64,000 nucleotides of DNA from Okapia johnstoni (Eukaryota > Chordata > Mammalia > Artiodactyla > Giraffidae): assembly GCA_024291935.2 (NCBI GenBank), contig CM044310.1, positions 119,050,213 to 119,114,212 on the forward strand, in the 5' to 3' direction. Of this stretch, positions 30,016 through 41,349 are shown in pieces; position 1 is the stretch's first letter, and each line of letters begins with the position of its first letter. The position numbers and the translations under genes were made by a program. The notes under the pieces are model-generated. The model saw nothing but the letters and a program-made list of their open reading frames with translations. It was not told the DNA's origin and did not search any database.

Positions 30016-30414
30016 CTGTTGATCAGAGAAAGGAATATTTGTGTCGTTAGAGATTCATCAGTATCGAATCCAATATGTATTCAGTTTAGATGAGAACATA
30101 TTTTGTTCTAGGAAATGATTTCCCGAAATACTTTATTCAAAGCCACTACAGAATTCTAACAAATACCCAAAAATCAGATCCTGAGATTCTGGTCAAGTAG
30201 TAATAAGGCAAACGTAAGTAGTGTGAATGTGAAATTAAGACAGGGTGCAATTATTTAATACCACAACACTTACGCAATTACCAGTAACCTAGAATGAAGG
30301 AGGCGGAGTACATCAAGGAAGAAAAAGCTAACCAGCATAACGAATCATCATGAAGCCTTTCTTTCTAAACTCACAAATACCCATTTTCCCCTAGAAAGCA
30401 GAGATCTGAAACTA

Positions 30415-30729
<315 letters not shown>

Positions 30730-31008
30730 TTAGCAGCTTGGCTGGTATTACAGGATATATTTTTTACACAGCAATACTTTCTACCCAATTTTTAACGAGA
30801 AGAAAAGAGGATGAGTTACGATTCACAAGTCATTAGAGAAACTATTCTCATCTGAAAGAGAAAGTATAAAATCATCAGAGCGACATTAGCATATTTATTT
30901 TTCAGTGTTCTACTCATGTGACATAGGATAAATTGTTTATCAACGAAACCTAAAAATTTTTTTTTAAGTATATTCTGAGCCAAGAGTTCTGAAGTGGGGC
31001 CAAAGTGC

Positions 31009-31532
31009 TGAAGAAGGAATTCATAGGGCCTGGACTCCATCTTAGGCCTGTTCCTGCTGATCATGTTCAGCTCCCTCTCTAATGGACTCTGAACTCTGTG
31101 CTTAGTGCCTGTGGAAAGGACAATAGAAGGATAAGACCCCCTCCAGACAAGGGAATCTTGAAGATTGTATCCAGGTTACTCATCACCTAAGAGAAAACAT
31201 ACACTAACCCTAATCCCCCTACCTCCGGACAGGTTATAAATTTTTATCTGTAACCTCGGGCTTATTGATTATTGACTGTTTGGACACATAACACATGAAT
31301 GATGGGGTTACTGTGATTGTATTTACCTTCCCTTTGTTTATGTAAGTCACAAGGAAATTGGGTGGTGGGTTCAAACAGGTACACATGGGGTATAAAAGAT
31401 TTTCACAAATGCTGGTTGGGGTCTTGGCTAAGAGGAGACTCTGCTTTGGGCCCGCCGGTGTAATAAACTGCACCTCACTCTCTGCATCGTCCTTCTGAGT
31501 GAGCTGGTTTCCTGGAACTCATGGCTATAACA
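31009..31532 (+). mobile_element. ERV-B 5' LTR
   Basis: This is a 524-bp LTR from TG to CA with a TATA box (ggtataaaag) at about 31388 and aataaa at about 31462. It differs from the 3' LTR by scattered substitutions and by one segmental duplication in the 3' copy. A gammaretroviral promoter of this form would drive transcription to the right, against KZNF-R. Confidence 0.93.
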
Positions 31533-31534
31533 TT

Positions 31535-31552
31535 TGGTGCGTTGGCCAGGAA
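31535..31552 (+). promoter_or_regulatory. ERV-B primer-binding site, tRNA-Gly-like
   Basis: The 18 bases tggtgcgttggccaggaa begin two bases after the LTR. They complement the 3' end of mammalian glycine tRNAs with one or two mismatches, judged from memory of tRNA-Gly 3' sequence. Proline and glutamate tRNA sites do not fit. A search of tRNA 3' ends would settle it. Confidence 0.65.
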
Positions 31553-32103
31553 ACTCCTCACATTGAGGAGACAGGTCTCCTTTGAGGCCACCCCGAGGCT
31601 TTGTAGCTTGAATCTCTTAGGGAGGGGGGAAGGCGCCTCGCCCCTCTGGAAGAACTCAGCCTTGCAACGCCCGGTTTCTTCGCTTTAGCAGGCAGTGAAT
31701 GGCAGCAAGGGAACTGAGCGCTCAGGTAGGGAGGAACCCACCCGGTAGGGTGGAAGAGGGGGCCTGATCACCCCCCCTGGGAGGGACCAGAAGGGAGATA
31801 CATAGGAAACTGGTTTAGGTTGGCAACAATAGCTACTCGGCACTCAGGTCGACGGCCGTGCCAGGGATAAAGAAAGGGAACTTAGGGTTTAAGAAAGCCA
31901 GTTAGGAGGTGTGTCCACGCCGTCTTAGGGAACATGCCGAACGGTCGCCACAAGGTTTTAGGAAGGAGATATTGAATTCCGTGTGCTCGTATTCTGCCCT
32001 CCCCCAGGAAGTACCCATCTGCTGTGTGACCCATCATCTCCCCTACCAGTGGAAACAGGTAGATTGGCTTCTCGGGAAGGCCCTGGGACAGGGAAATCCA
32101 GAG

Positions 32104-32105
32104 GT
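32104..32105 (+). promoter_or_regulatory. ERV-B candidate major splice donor
   Basis: The sequence cagag|gtaagaa just before the gag ATG matches the splice-donor consensus and sits where gammaretroviruses place the donor for env mRNA. Use is inferred. Confidence 0.45.
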
Positions 32106-32111
32106 AAGAAA

Positions 32112-32732
32112 ATGGGAGGAAGCGGATCCAAGGCCACTGTATTGGAGCGTATGATTAAGAATTTTAAGAAAGGGTTCGATGGAGACTATGGGAAGAAAAT
32201 GACACCCGGCCAGCTCCGTACCCTTTGTGAAGTCAAATGGCCTTCCATGGCAGTTGGCTGGCTACCAGAGGGAACTATGGACTTACATCTCATAAAGGCA
32301 GTCTATGCTATAGTTACGGGAAAGCCCGCACACCCCAATCAGTTCCCGTACATAGACTCTTGGCTGGGAATAGCCCAAGACTCCCCCAAATCGGCCCGTT
32401 TTTATGCTCATGGCGGGGAAGGAAAAATCTTGATGGCCCAAAAGGTAACCAAGGATGAGGAGGAAATTTTACAGGACCCTGAAAGAGATGAACTTCCCCC
32501 ACCGCCGTATTGGATGATGGTCCCGCCAACTAGTATCACCGCAGCCGCTGGAGGCCCAACCGGAGGAACCAGCCCAAGACAGGTAAGCCTCCCGGACTCC
32601 TCAGCGGTCCCAAAAGCTCCACAGGTTGTAGAGCCGCCCACTCGGCAGGCTCCAGCCTCAGCTGGAGGGACAATGAGCCCACCGGACTCTACCACCCCGG
32701 ATGCTGCCTCTACGTTCCCTATACACCCATAG
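32112..32732 (+). pseudogene. ERV-B gag: matrix and p12, capsid deleted
   Basis: ATG at 32112 gives Met-Gly-Gly-Ser-Gly-Ser, an N-myristoylation-type start, then about 130 residues of matrix and a Pro-rich p12 with a Pro-Pro-Pro-Pro-Tyr late-domain motif at about 32492-32507. The frame stays open to a TAG at 32730. About 1 kb of capsid coding is missing. The sequence resumes near 32725-32930 with the capsid C-terminus and nucleocapsid start in another frame, matching ERV-A 250-450. The frame is also open upstream of the ATG to 31983. The protein would be a Gag stub without the capsid core. Confidence 0.85.
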
Positions 32733-32935
32733 ACCCAGAAGCTATGGGCTCCCAGATTGTTATCAATTCGGCATTTATCTCGCAAGCATGTCCTGACATA
32801 AAACGAAAGCTTCAAAAGACAGAGGGGATTATATCCATGTCTAGCTCTCAGCTGACTGAAATAGCGGATAAGGTGTTCCAGAATAGGGACACAAAAATAG
32901 AGAAGAAATACAAAAACAGGTACAAAGACAAGCAG

Positions 32936-34216
32936 CTGAGGACAAAAAGGAATCCGGGGAAATCCCCATGAGAACTTTTGTCCTAGCTGAGCTACCCGAG
33001 CTGGCCCTAGACTCCCCAACATACACTGAGGCTCAAAACCAACTAGCTGAAGCGGAGGGAGCCACCAAGACAGAAAAAGGATGGTGAGAACTACCGGATG
33101 GTAAGCTACTAGTGCCTGAAAAGGTGGCCCCCTCTCTGGTGAGCCAAGCTCATCGCATGACTCACCTGGGACATGACAAATTAGAGGAATTGATCCGAAA
33201 GTATTTTCTGGTTCCTCGCCTCTCCTCTCTATGTAGAACACAATCCCAAAATTGTAACACCTGCTCTCAGATTAACGCCGCTCCAGGGTGCAGACCAAAA
33301 ACTCCAGGTATCCAATTAAAAGGTACTCTTCCTTTTGAACATCTGGAAGTGGACTTCACTGAGATGAAACCATATTGCCATTTTTGCTACCTGTTGGTCC
33401 TGGTATGTACATTCTCGGGATGGGTGGAGGCCTTCCCCACTCGAACTGAGAGAGCATCAAAAGTAGCTCGGAGCCTGCTTAGGGAAATAGTTCCCCGATT
33501 TGGATTTCCCACCAGCATAGGATCAGATAACGGCCCAGCCTTCATATCAGATCTGATACAACAAGTAAGTAAAGCCATGAATATAAAATGGAAGTTACAT
33601 ACCGCCTACGGGCCTCAGAGCTCCGGAATGGTAGAAGGAACTAACCGGACACTAAAGGAGACACTTTCTAAATGGATTATGGAAACTGACTGTTCCTGGG
33701 TAGATTTACTTCCCATGGCCTTGCTCAAACTCAGGATGACCCCACGGTCCCACAGCTACTCTCCATATGAAATTGTGTATGGGAGGCCTCCTCCCATAAT
33801 AAGAGGTAACAACTGATATACTCCAGGTAAGGGGAGACGGGATATCACAGCAGATGGAACAACTAGGTAAGGTAATTAATCAAGTAACTACGTTTGTGCA
33901 AGAAAGAATACCGTTCCCCTTGGGGGAGCAGATGCATGAGTTTATGCCAGGGGACCAGGTATGGGTGAAAGACTGGAAACATGACTCACTGGCCCCCCGA
34001 TGGAAAGGTCCTTACACTGTTGTTTCAACCACCCCTACCGCAGTTAAAGTTGCAGGCATTGCCCCTTGGATCCATCACACCAGAGGGAAGAAAGCATACC
34101 ATGCTGACTCGGAAGACGCCGAGTGGACCACCCAGAAGGACCCCACCGACCCACGGGAAACCGAGATCATTCTGAAGAGGAAGAAGAAAACGAGGTCGCA
34201 GACGAGCCCTCTCTAG
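32936..34216 (+). pseudogene. ERV-B pol: RNase H tail and integrase
   Basis: Sequence resumes at the very end of RNase H, at a point matching ERV-A about 3082. A TGA at 33085-33087 interrupts it. From 33112 the integrase has the HHCC zinc domain intact, and the catalytic core has Asp, Asp and Glu with canonical D-X35-E spacing, one residue more than ERV-A. Two bases are missing near 33806, which shifts the frame. The C-terminal domain is then open at 33854-34216. ERV-B therefore keeps the better integrase core of the two copies, but in a frameshifted gene with no protease or polymerase. Confidence 0.88.
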
Positions 34217-35656
34217 GACGGAGCTGGGTAAACGACTCCTGCTACTCGGCCTCACCAACGCGGTTCTCAACCTGACCACTGTTCCTGCACAGGACAACGT
34301 CTTCATCTCATGGGCACATTCCTACACGGACTTCCACAACTCCTCCGACTGTTGGGTATGTGGGGCTATGCCCCTGTCAGTTATGGACGGACTCCCCTGG
34401 TGGGTGTCGCCACTTCGTTATGGAGACTATATACCACTGTGCTCCTTCTTGGAATAACAAAAGGAAACTTTCCTTTTTCTCACCAATCATATAACCTTTC
34501 TTCGCTCTCCTGGTGTAAGAAAAAGCCATCAATGGGCCAGGGACATGGGGTTACATTTAATATGAACACTAGTCTTATGGAGGTAACAAGAGCTTATACC
34601 TCATATATGAGAAATAAAAAAGAGAAGGGCTCCCTTACAAAAGGGGGACAGGCCTCCCAGTACCTTGAGCAATACTACCAGGTCTGGGATAAATATTTCT
34701 GGATGACTCCTGAGAAAGGACAGTTGATTGCTCCTGCTACTATTTGCTGGGAACAAAAAGCACACAAAGTTGGATTTGGAGACCGCCACCTAGACCCCCA
34801 AAAATTAAAATATGTGGGTTATTTGTCTCCTGAACAATGTAAACAAATCATAAAAGTTACCTATCACCCCAATCAGTCGGTTCAGTGGCGCGGTTCCGAC
34901 TGGAAATATAATCCTGGAATCCGTTGGGTAGCCCCCAACGGGACCCAGTGGCTCTGTGGGCTTAAATTACAGCAATGGTTACCAGTTAACTGGGTAAGGC
35001 GTTGCACGCTGAGATTTGCTTTCGCCGATGGCAGTATTAAGCCTAGCCTACACCAACCTCCAATAAACCTGCCCTATCTGCATGCAAGATGGACAAGATC
35101 TGTGTTCCAGTGGTATGACTATCTTGCTGCCTTGTTTGTACCCTCTGCAGGGACAAGGGATATCATGATTAAGGTGGAGGCCTTAACTAATTTCACTAAA
35201 CAGGCCCTCTTAGTCAGTACAAAAGCCATTCAAGGCTTGAACAAAGAACAAATTCAGATGAAGAGGGCAGTAATTCAAAATAGGATGGCATTAGATATAC
35301 TCACAGCAGCCCAGGGAGGGACTTGCACCATAATTAAAGTCGAATGTTGTGTATACATCCCTGACCTGTCTAAAAATGTATCTACTGCCTTGGAAGATAT
35401 GCAAAATCAAGTGAAAGCCATGTCTGATGAAAATATTCCCTTTTGGACTTTGGTCCTGTCCTGGGTAAAGGGAGATTGGTGGAAAACTATTGTTACTGTT
35501 GTCATAATAGTTCTAATCATACTGCTTTGTGGGCCCTGCTTCTTACAATGTCTTGTGAACTTTGTAACCCAGAGGTTGATAGCGTTCTCTCAAGTGGGTG
35601 GCCAGAGGGCTAAAGTACAGTATATCTCAATGAATGATGCTCGTTTCGAAAACTAG
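34176..35656 (+). pseudogene. ERV-B env: SU with stop and frameshift, TM complete
   Basis: The correct SU frame, judged by ERV-A and by the CXXC motif at about 34353-34364, has a TAA at 34455-34457 and a 2-bp insertion near 34490. The apparent 448-codon ORF from ATG 34310 reads the first ~60 codons in the wrong frame and enters the env frame only after that insertion, so its N-terminus is not env. From about 34495 the frame is open to TAG 35654-35656, covering the rest of SU, the CX6CC TM ectodomain, a hydrophobic anchor at about 35475-35540 and a cytoplasmic tail. The anchor codon that is a stop in ERV-A is Trp here. Confidence 0.87.
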
Positions 35657-35663
35657 GAGCATC

Positions 35664-35675
35664 AAGAGGGGGGAA
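35664..35675 (+). promoter_or_regulatory. ERV-B polypurine tract
   Basis: Purine run aagaggggggaa directly before the 3' LTR, the same as in ERV-A. Confidence 0.85.
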
Positions 35676-36231
35676 TGAAGAAGGAATTCATAGGATCTGG
35701 ACTCCATCTTAGGCCTGTTCGTGCTAATCATGCTTGGCCACCTCTCTAATGGACTCTGAACTCTGTGCTTAGTGCCTGTGGAAACGACAATAGAAGAATA
35801 AGACCCCCTCCAGACAGGGGAATCTTGAAAGTTGTATCCAGGTTACTCATCACCTAAGAGAAAACATACACTGATCCCCCTACCTCCAGAGAGGTCATAA
35901 ATTTTTATCTGTAACCTTGGGCTTATTGATTATTGACTGTTTGGAATGTAACCTCTGGCTTATTGATTATTGATTGTTTGAACACATAACAGGTGAATGA
36001 TGGGGTTATTGCGATTGTATTTACCTTTCCTTTGTTTATGTAAGTCAGGAGGAAATTGGGTGGTGGGTTCAGACATGTACACATGGGGTATAAACGATTT
36101 TCACAAATGCGGGTCGGGGTCCTTGGCTAAGAGGAGACTCTGCCTTGGGCCCGCTGGTGTAATAAACTGCACTTCACTATCTGCATCGTCCTTCTGAGTG
36201 AGCTTGTTTCCCGGAATGCGTGGCTATAACA
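35676..36231 (+). mobile_element. ERV-B 3' LTR, with an internal partial duplication
   Basis: This 556-bp LTR, TG to CA, is longer than the 5' LTR. A segment of about 45 bp around ggcttattgattattga occurs twice (about 35910-35945 and 35947-35985). TATA box (tataaacgat, altered) is at about 36088 and aataaa at about 36170. Confidence 0.92.
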
Positions 36232-37139
36232 GTGCCACTTTTTTAGCAAGGATATTTGAGTTAGTAATGTTGAAAATTCTGCTCGATGAATGACGATTTT
36301 GAACAGCAATGAAATAGAATAGTAAGGTAAGAATTCATACTTAAGGTGGAACTTCAACTGTTTTACGGATTTTACCAGGTCTAATACGATAGTCTAGAAG
36401 CCTTCTCAAGTGGCAGTCATCCATTGAATTTGCAGGAGTCGGGGAAGCTTGGTCCTTCCGACTCCTGAGAAACAGGACCACAGCACGCCACGACTCCCTG
36501 TCCATCACCAACTCCCGGAGCCGACTCAGACTCATCTCCACTGAGTACAGACACACACTCAAATGGGGCTCTATACTCATCAAGGGTAAGAGAGAAAGTT
36601 TCATGTCACTAAACTCAGGTAATTTTGAATGGATTAAAAATTGCATAATGTTTAAGGATGATATTCTTTAGTTGCACTGAGCTGTATTTTAAATTTTAAT
36701 ACACTCCAGCATAGATTAGGACCAATAAGGTTCTTGTAAGCATTTTGGAAAATACAAAATGTGATGAGACTCTGTGATGTGAGCATGGAGTGTACTGCAA
36801 ACTATCAGACCTGGGTTTGGGATGAAAACGCCTACTCCCCAAACCCAGTATCTCTGCTGAACACACGTGAGTGTTCATTTTCCAGAGCAGAAAGAAAGTA
36901 AGAAGATGCGAATTTACTCCATTAATTGTGATAGTTGAGGTACATCCCTCACTTTTTCTTTCCAAGACACTTGTTCAAGTCCAATCGAAAAAAACAAAAT
37001 CAGAGCATGGGAATCTCACAGAAACACCTAAACTAGTGAACATGAGTCATGGGGTAAGACGTACCTGGAAGAATGCATTATCACTGCATGGGTATTTCGA
37101 CACTATTATAGAAAGTATGATCTGAATCTATCATTAAAA

Positions 37140-37350
37140 AATATTAGTTTGGGGACTTCGTGATGATCCAGTGACTAAGACCCTGAGCTCCCAATGCATG
37201 GAGCTCTGGTTCTTTCCCTGATCAACAAACTAGATCCCACATGCTGAAGCTAAGGGTTTACACGTCACAACCAAAGAAACTGAAAACTACAAGGATGACT
37301 GAAGATCCTACCTGCCACAAGAAAACCTGGTGCAGCCAACTAAATAAACA
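37140..37350 (+). repeat. CHR-2-like SINE (right arm)
   Basis: Mirror copy of 9780-9985. It has an A-rich 3' end (ctaaataaacatttttaaaa). Confidence 0.7.
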
Positions 37351-37970
37351 TTTTTAAAATGTGTTGTATGCAAATTTCACTGCATATATGTCTTTCCTGA
37401 TTTGTAGCCTAATACTACATTTAAGTAGCTAGTTTCACATCGATATAGAGCAGTCTCTGCAACATTTTTATTTCTGAAACTTTTCTGAAGAACTGTGGAC
37501 CACTGAGTTCACTCTATTTATAAGGACAATCTGTAACTCCTGTTCTAACAACCTGAAGCTGCATCCACAAGTAAACTCATCACGGCATTTCCCCTCCTTC
37601 CCTGTGATCCTGACACCAGACCACATCCCAGTGGGAATCTCTGGTACCAGTGCCTCCCCGTGCTCATCTCGCACAAAGGGCATATAGTCAACAATCGAAC
37701 ATCACTAATTCATGCTGAGAATTCATCATGCTCTAGAGGAAGCCGGGATACAGACAATGGATAACAGGCTCTGGGATTTAAAGGGGAAGTTAGTCTAAAC
37801 AACTGCTCTTCACTATTATAAGAACAAAAGGAAAAAATAAGAAGTAGATAACAACAAACCCCCCCAGGGAGAAAACTGAGAATCAGAGAAGTAAAGGTTT
37901 GCAGGTTCTCAGTCCAGGCATTTCAGGAGGAAAAGCAGACACATTCCCAGACCCCGGACAAGACATTTAC

Positions 37971-38098
37971 CCGAGAAGCTGCCATTTCCTCCTCTTCCTG
38001 CTGCTCTGCGTCTTCTCGGGGGATGTTATGTCGCAAACTCACTTCCACAGGTTGAGAAAATACCTTCAAAGGCATCCACACAGCCCTTTCACCTGCAA
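37971..38098 (-). CDS. KZNF-R start exon (codes MAASR)
   Basis: On the - strand an acceptor (ctgcagcag) precedes 38098. The ATG is at 37985-37983, followed by codons for Ala-Ala-Ser-Arg and a GTAAAT donor at 37970. It is almost identical to the left-arm exon 9033-9163. It splices in phase 0 to KRAB-A at 30636, so the intron contains all of ERV-B. An untranslated first exon must lie further right. A good candidate is the - strand donor at 47420 in the CpG island. Confidence 0.75.
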
Positions 38099-38604
38099 CT
38101 GCTGCAGAGAAAATGAAGAAAAAAGGTTCTTGTTTCTCCCGCCCTTCTCTGAGCCTTTTTTTGGCTTCCTCTGTTCCTGATTGGCAGGCGGCAATCAAGC
38201 CTAATCTGACATGCTAATCACATTCTGTGTTTGGTGCTTACCTTTGGTGCATTCTCTTTGCAGACCACCCCTGAGAGTTCTCCTTTCTTTTTGCATTACA
38301 GAGAGCAGGTCACAGTAGAATTCACGCAAGACAGTGGACCGGACTACTGACCTAGCTGACACACATTCTGAGGGTTTTTGAAACATCACAAGAGAAGACC
38401 CGCATTTAGGAGCCCTGAGCTGTAGCCTCACCCTCCGAACACCTGAGACCTCTCCGGAGTGAGGATTAGGGCGGGAACTTCTAAAACAAAGGATGTTGGG
38501 CTGATTGCCTGGGGAGGGGCTCTCTCTAGGATGGGTGTGGCCCTGCACTGCCTCTGCCTGTGCCCTTGGGGGAGGAGTGGTGGGGTTTGGTGGGAATCAC
38601 CTGG

Positions 38605-38815
38605 GGGCCTTGGATTACTGCTTTGCTTGGAAAAGGGAATCGCTCAGTGTGACTCTGGGACCCTTGGACTGTACCCTACCAGGCTCCAAAGCTTGGAATT
38701 TTCCCACTGGAATTGTATTTCCCTCTGCAGGGGATCCTCCTGACCCAGGGATCGGACTCAGGTCTCCTGCATTGCAGGCAGACGTTTTATCTTCTGAGCC
38801 GCCAGGAAAGCACCC
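38605..38815 (-). repeat. Bov-tA SINE present only in the right arm
   Basis: This is a - strand tRNA-Glu-derived SINE, with box B visible as gatcggactcaggtctcctg on the + strand. The matching place in the left arm (about 8490-8520) lacks it. It accounts for the ~187-bp difference in spacing between the start exon and the ERV-D LTR in the two arms. Confidence 0.7.
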
Positions 38816-38834
38816 CAAGAACAAAGGCCCAAAG

Positions 38835-39050
38835 ATGCCTTGCCTTTAGCATGCTAAGTCGCTCAGTGGACTCTTTGCTACCACCTGCCTGGCTCCTCTG
38901 CCAATGGGGAATCTCCAGGGAAGAATACTGGACTGAGTCGCCATTCCCTCCTCCAGGGGATCTTCCTGACCCAGGAATTGAACTCACATCTCTTGGTGTC
39001 TCCTGCACTGCCAAGCGGTTCTTTACCACTAGTGCCACTTTGGAACAGGA
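38835..39050 (-). repeat. Bov-tA-type SINE (right arm)
   Basis: Mirror copy of 8258-8475, shared by both arms and so older than the duplication. Confidence 0.78.
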
Positions 39051-39190
39051 TACCCTGAGTACTTAGGTTTTTTTCCCTACCCTCTGCAGCCTGGGGACAC
39101 AGGTTTGCACAAAATGATTTTCACTGTGAGCACCTGTCTGTAAGTGAGCACATGGAACTTCAGAGACCAGGAGGCTGAAAGCGTTTCCAT

Positions 39191-40042
39191 TGTTGCAGAA
39201 ATGAAACTTCACAGAGGTGGAAAACTCAGGTTTATTTTGCCTGGGGGCGAGGGAGTGCCCAGAGGACTTAACACTCCAAGCTCTGAGCCCCAAAGAAAGG
39301 GGTTACAGAGGTTTTATACACGGACAGGCATGATTAAGAGAGTCTGCAGGTTTGCAGGGGCTAGGGCAATTGCCAAGAGCAAGACAAGGGTGAGTGAGAA
39401 CCAAAAATTCCAGTTCCTAGTATTGGGAGTCCCCACTTTTTGAGACCTACATGATCAAGACTTTGCAAAGAGCAAGCTGAGTTACACAGGCAGAAGGAGC
39501 AGGAGGTTATGGGAAAATGTGACATTCTCCTCTTCATTGCTCCTTCTGGATGCTTCTAGCACTCACTGTTGAGAGCATCATCTCAAGTTTGATAGGGCAT
39601 TCAGAGCTCCCCGTCGTTTAGGACTATATTGAGCTATTAACATTTGTAACTTTATGGATTCAATTCGAGAGGTGATGAATGGGGTAATATCTTTGAGAAT
39701 ACAAGGGCCAAACAAAAGCACCACAAAGACCATGAAGAGAGGACTGGTTAAAGGGAGAAGCCACAATGCCCAGCTCCAGATATTGTTCCAATTACCCCAG
39801 GAATTTGCTAGTTCCTCTCTCCTTTTCATGATTCATTCCCTTAGCTGTTGGGCTCACGTCTTTGACTATTCTTAATTGGTTTACATAAAAGCAGAATTCT
39901 TCATTCAAGAAGAGGCAGAGGCCTGCCTTTTCAGCTGTCAGTAGGTCTAGCCCTCTCCTATTCCTTAAAACCACCTCAGCCAAGGGATCTACTTGGTCCT
40001 GTAAGGCCACTAGATGTGGCTACTCTCTCAATGTCGTCTGTG
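39191..40042 (-). mobile_element. ERV-D remnant, right arm: env TM and 3' LTR
   Basis: Mirror of 7278-8122. The LTR is 39536-39191. The env TM frame is open for long stretches (39829-39578 and 40010-39792) but is frameshifted between them near 39820. It lies in the same sense as KZNF-R. Confidence 0.72.
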
Positions 40043-40529
40043 TGATGTAGCCACGCGTTCTGGGAAACAAACCCACTCAGAAAACAATGCAGATAGTGGA
40101 GTGCAGCTTATTACACCGGGGGGCCCAAGGCAGAGTCTCCTCTCAGCCAAGGACCCCAGCAGTTTTTGTGAAAGCCGTATACACCCCAAGTTTATAAAGG
40201 TTCCCTGAAACTAGTCTGAAGAAAGGAAAAATTAAGCCTCGGTAGTTAACAGAGGACAGTTATCAATAGGCCTGTGGTCATACCCCAACAAGCATAATAG
40301 AGTGTATGATTCTATTCCGTTACACAGATAATTAGGGTATTCTTTTAGGCTTCGGAGAGCCCTGGGGCTCTTCCTTCCGGGGACCTGGCTTTCCAGGAGG
40401 TGTGTCGTTTCCATAGATACTGCTCAGAGAGCTCAAAGTCCAAAGTCCCGCCCAAGATGCAGTCCTGTTTTCCAGTAGGAGCCTGATGTTTCCTCCTTGG
40501 TTTCCCACTCTTAGCGCTCTTAACTCCTA

Positions 40530-41340
40530 GTATCAGCATCATTCATAGGGATACATTGCACCCTGGCTCTCCAACCACCAATTTGGGAGAATGACACCAA
40601 CCTCTGGGTTACAAAGTCCATACAACATTGTAGAATGCAGGGTCCACAAAGAAACTATAACAATGGTAACCATAACAGTGGTAAATAATAGTTTTCCACC
40701 ATTCACCCTTCACCCAAGATAGTACCAAGGTCCAGAAAGGAATGTTTTCATTTCACATTGCTTTTACATGGTTTTTCATGACATCTAAAGCAGGAATATA
40801 TACACAACATTCAACCTTAATTATAGCACAGGTCCCTCCTTGGGCAGCTGTGACCATGTCCAAAATCATTCTCCTTTGGATTACCGCTTTCGTTACTTCT
40901 ATGAAACTGGTGTTTACATAATATGTAACTCCATGACCTGAGTCTATTGACTACAGGTCTGGCTTAGACCAAGAGCGCAGGGAGACATTATGATTGAGAA
41001 GAGAAAGCAAAGTCTCTTTTTGTTGTCCCAGAAAAGAGCAGAGTGGTTTAAAATCTCCTGAGTGGAGCGATGACACCCTCCAGGAAAATCCATCCATCAC
41101 AGACAGAGGCACAGCCCCACATACCCAAGAGTTGGAGGTGTTGTGAAAGTCCTCGAAGGAATGTGCATGTTGATGAGGCCAAGCAGCAGGAATTGATCAT
41201 GTGGCTTCATCCTCAAGGGGCTTTCCAGGAATTTTTTCTTCTTCTTAAGGATGATCTTAGTCTCTCGAGGGTCAGTGGGGTCTCTCTGCACAGTCCACTC
41301 AGCGTTTTTGGGTCTTGGTGGTATGCTCTCTTCACCCTCC
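40530..41340 (-). pseudogene. ERV-C env remnant, right arm
   Basis: The end of integrase overlaps the env start region at about 41290-41100. SU is reduced to short pieces, and the TM ectodomain with anchor lies at 40910-40620. The piece 40930-40530 is the mirror of 6353-6770. There is no long ORF. Confidence 0.65.
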
Positions 41341-41349
41341 TATGATGTA

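Larger units (their letters stand above)
31005..36235 (+). mobile_element. ERV-B: provirus with both LTRs and target duplication, internally deleted
   Basis: A GTGC target duplication lies at 31005-31008 and 36232-36235 and brackets LTRs that start TG and end CA. The left arm has the unoccupied site (near 10880) with GTGC once, so the insertion boundaries are certain. The internal part is 4.1 kb and carries leader, matrix/p12, a fragment of capsid, integrase and env. Most of capsid, nucleocapsid, protease, reverse transcriptase and RNase H are gone. It belongs to the ERV-A family. It sits in the KZNF-R intron between start exon and KRAB-A, antisense to the gene. Confidence 0.95.

Noticed and set aside
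34310..34495. N-terminal 60 codons of the 448-codon env ORF in ERV-B
   Set aside because: They are in the wrong frame: ERV-A and the CXXC motif show the env frame is offset, and a 2-bp insertion joins the two.
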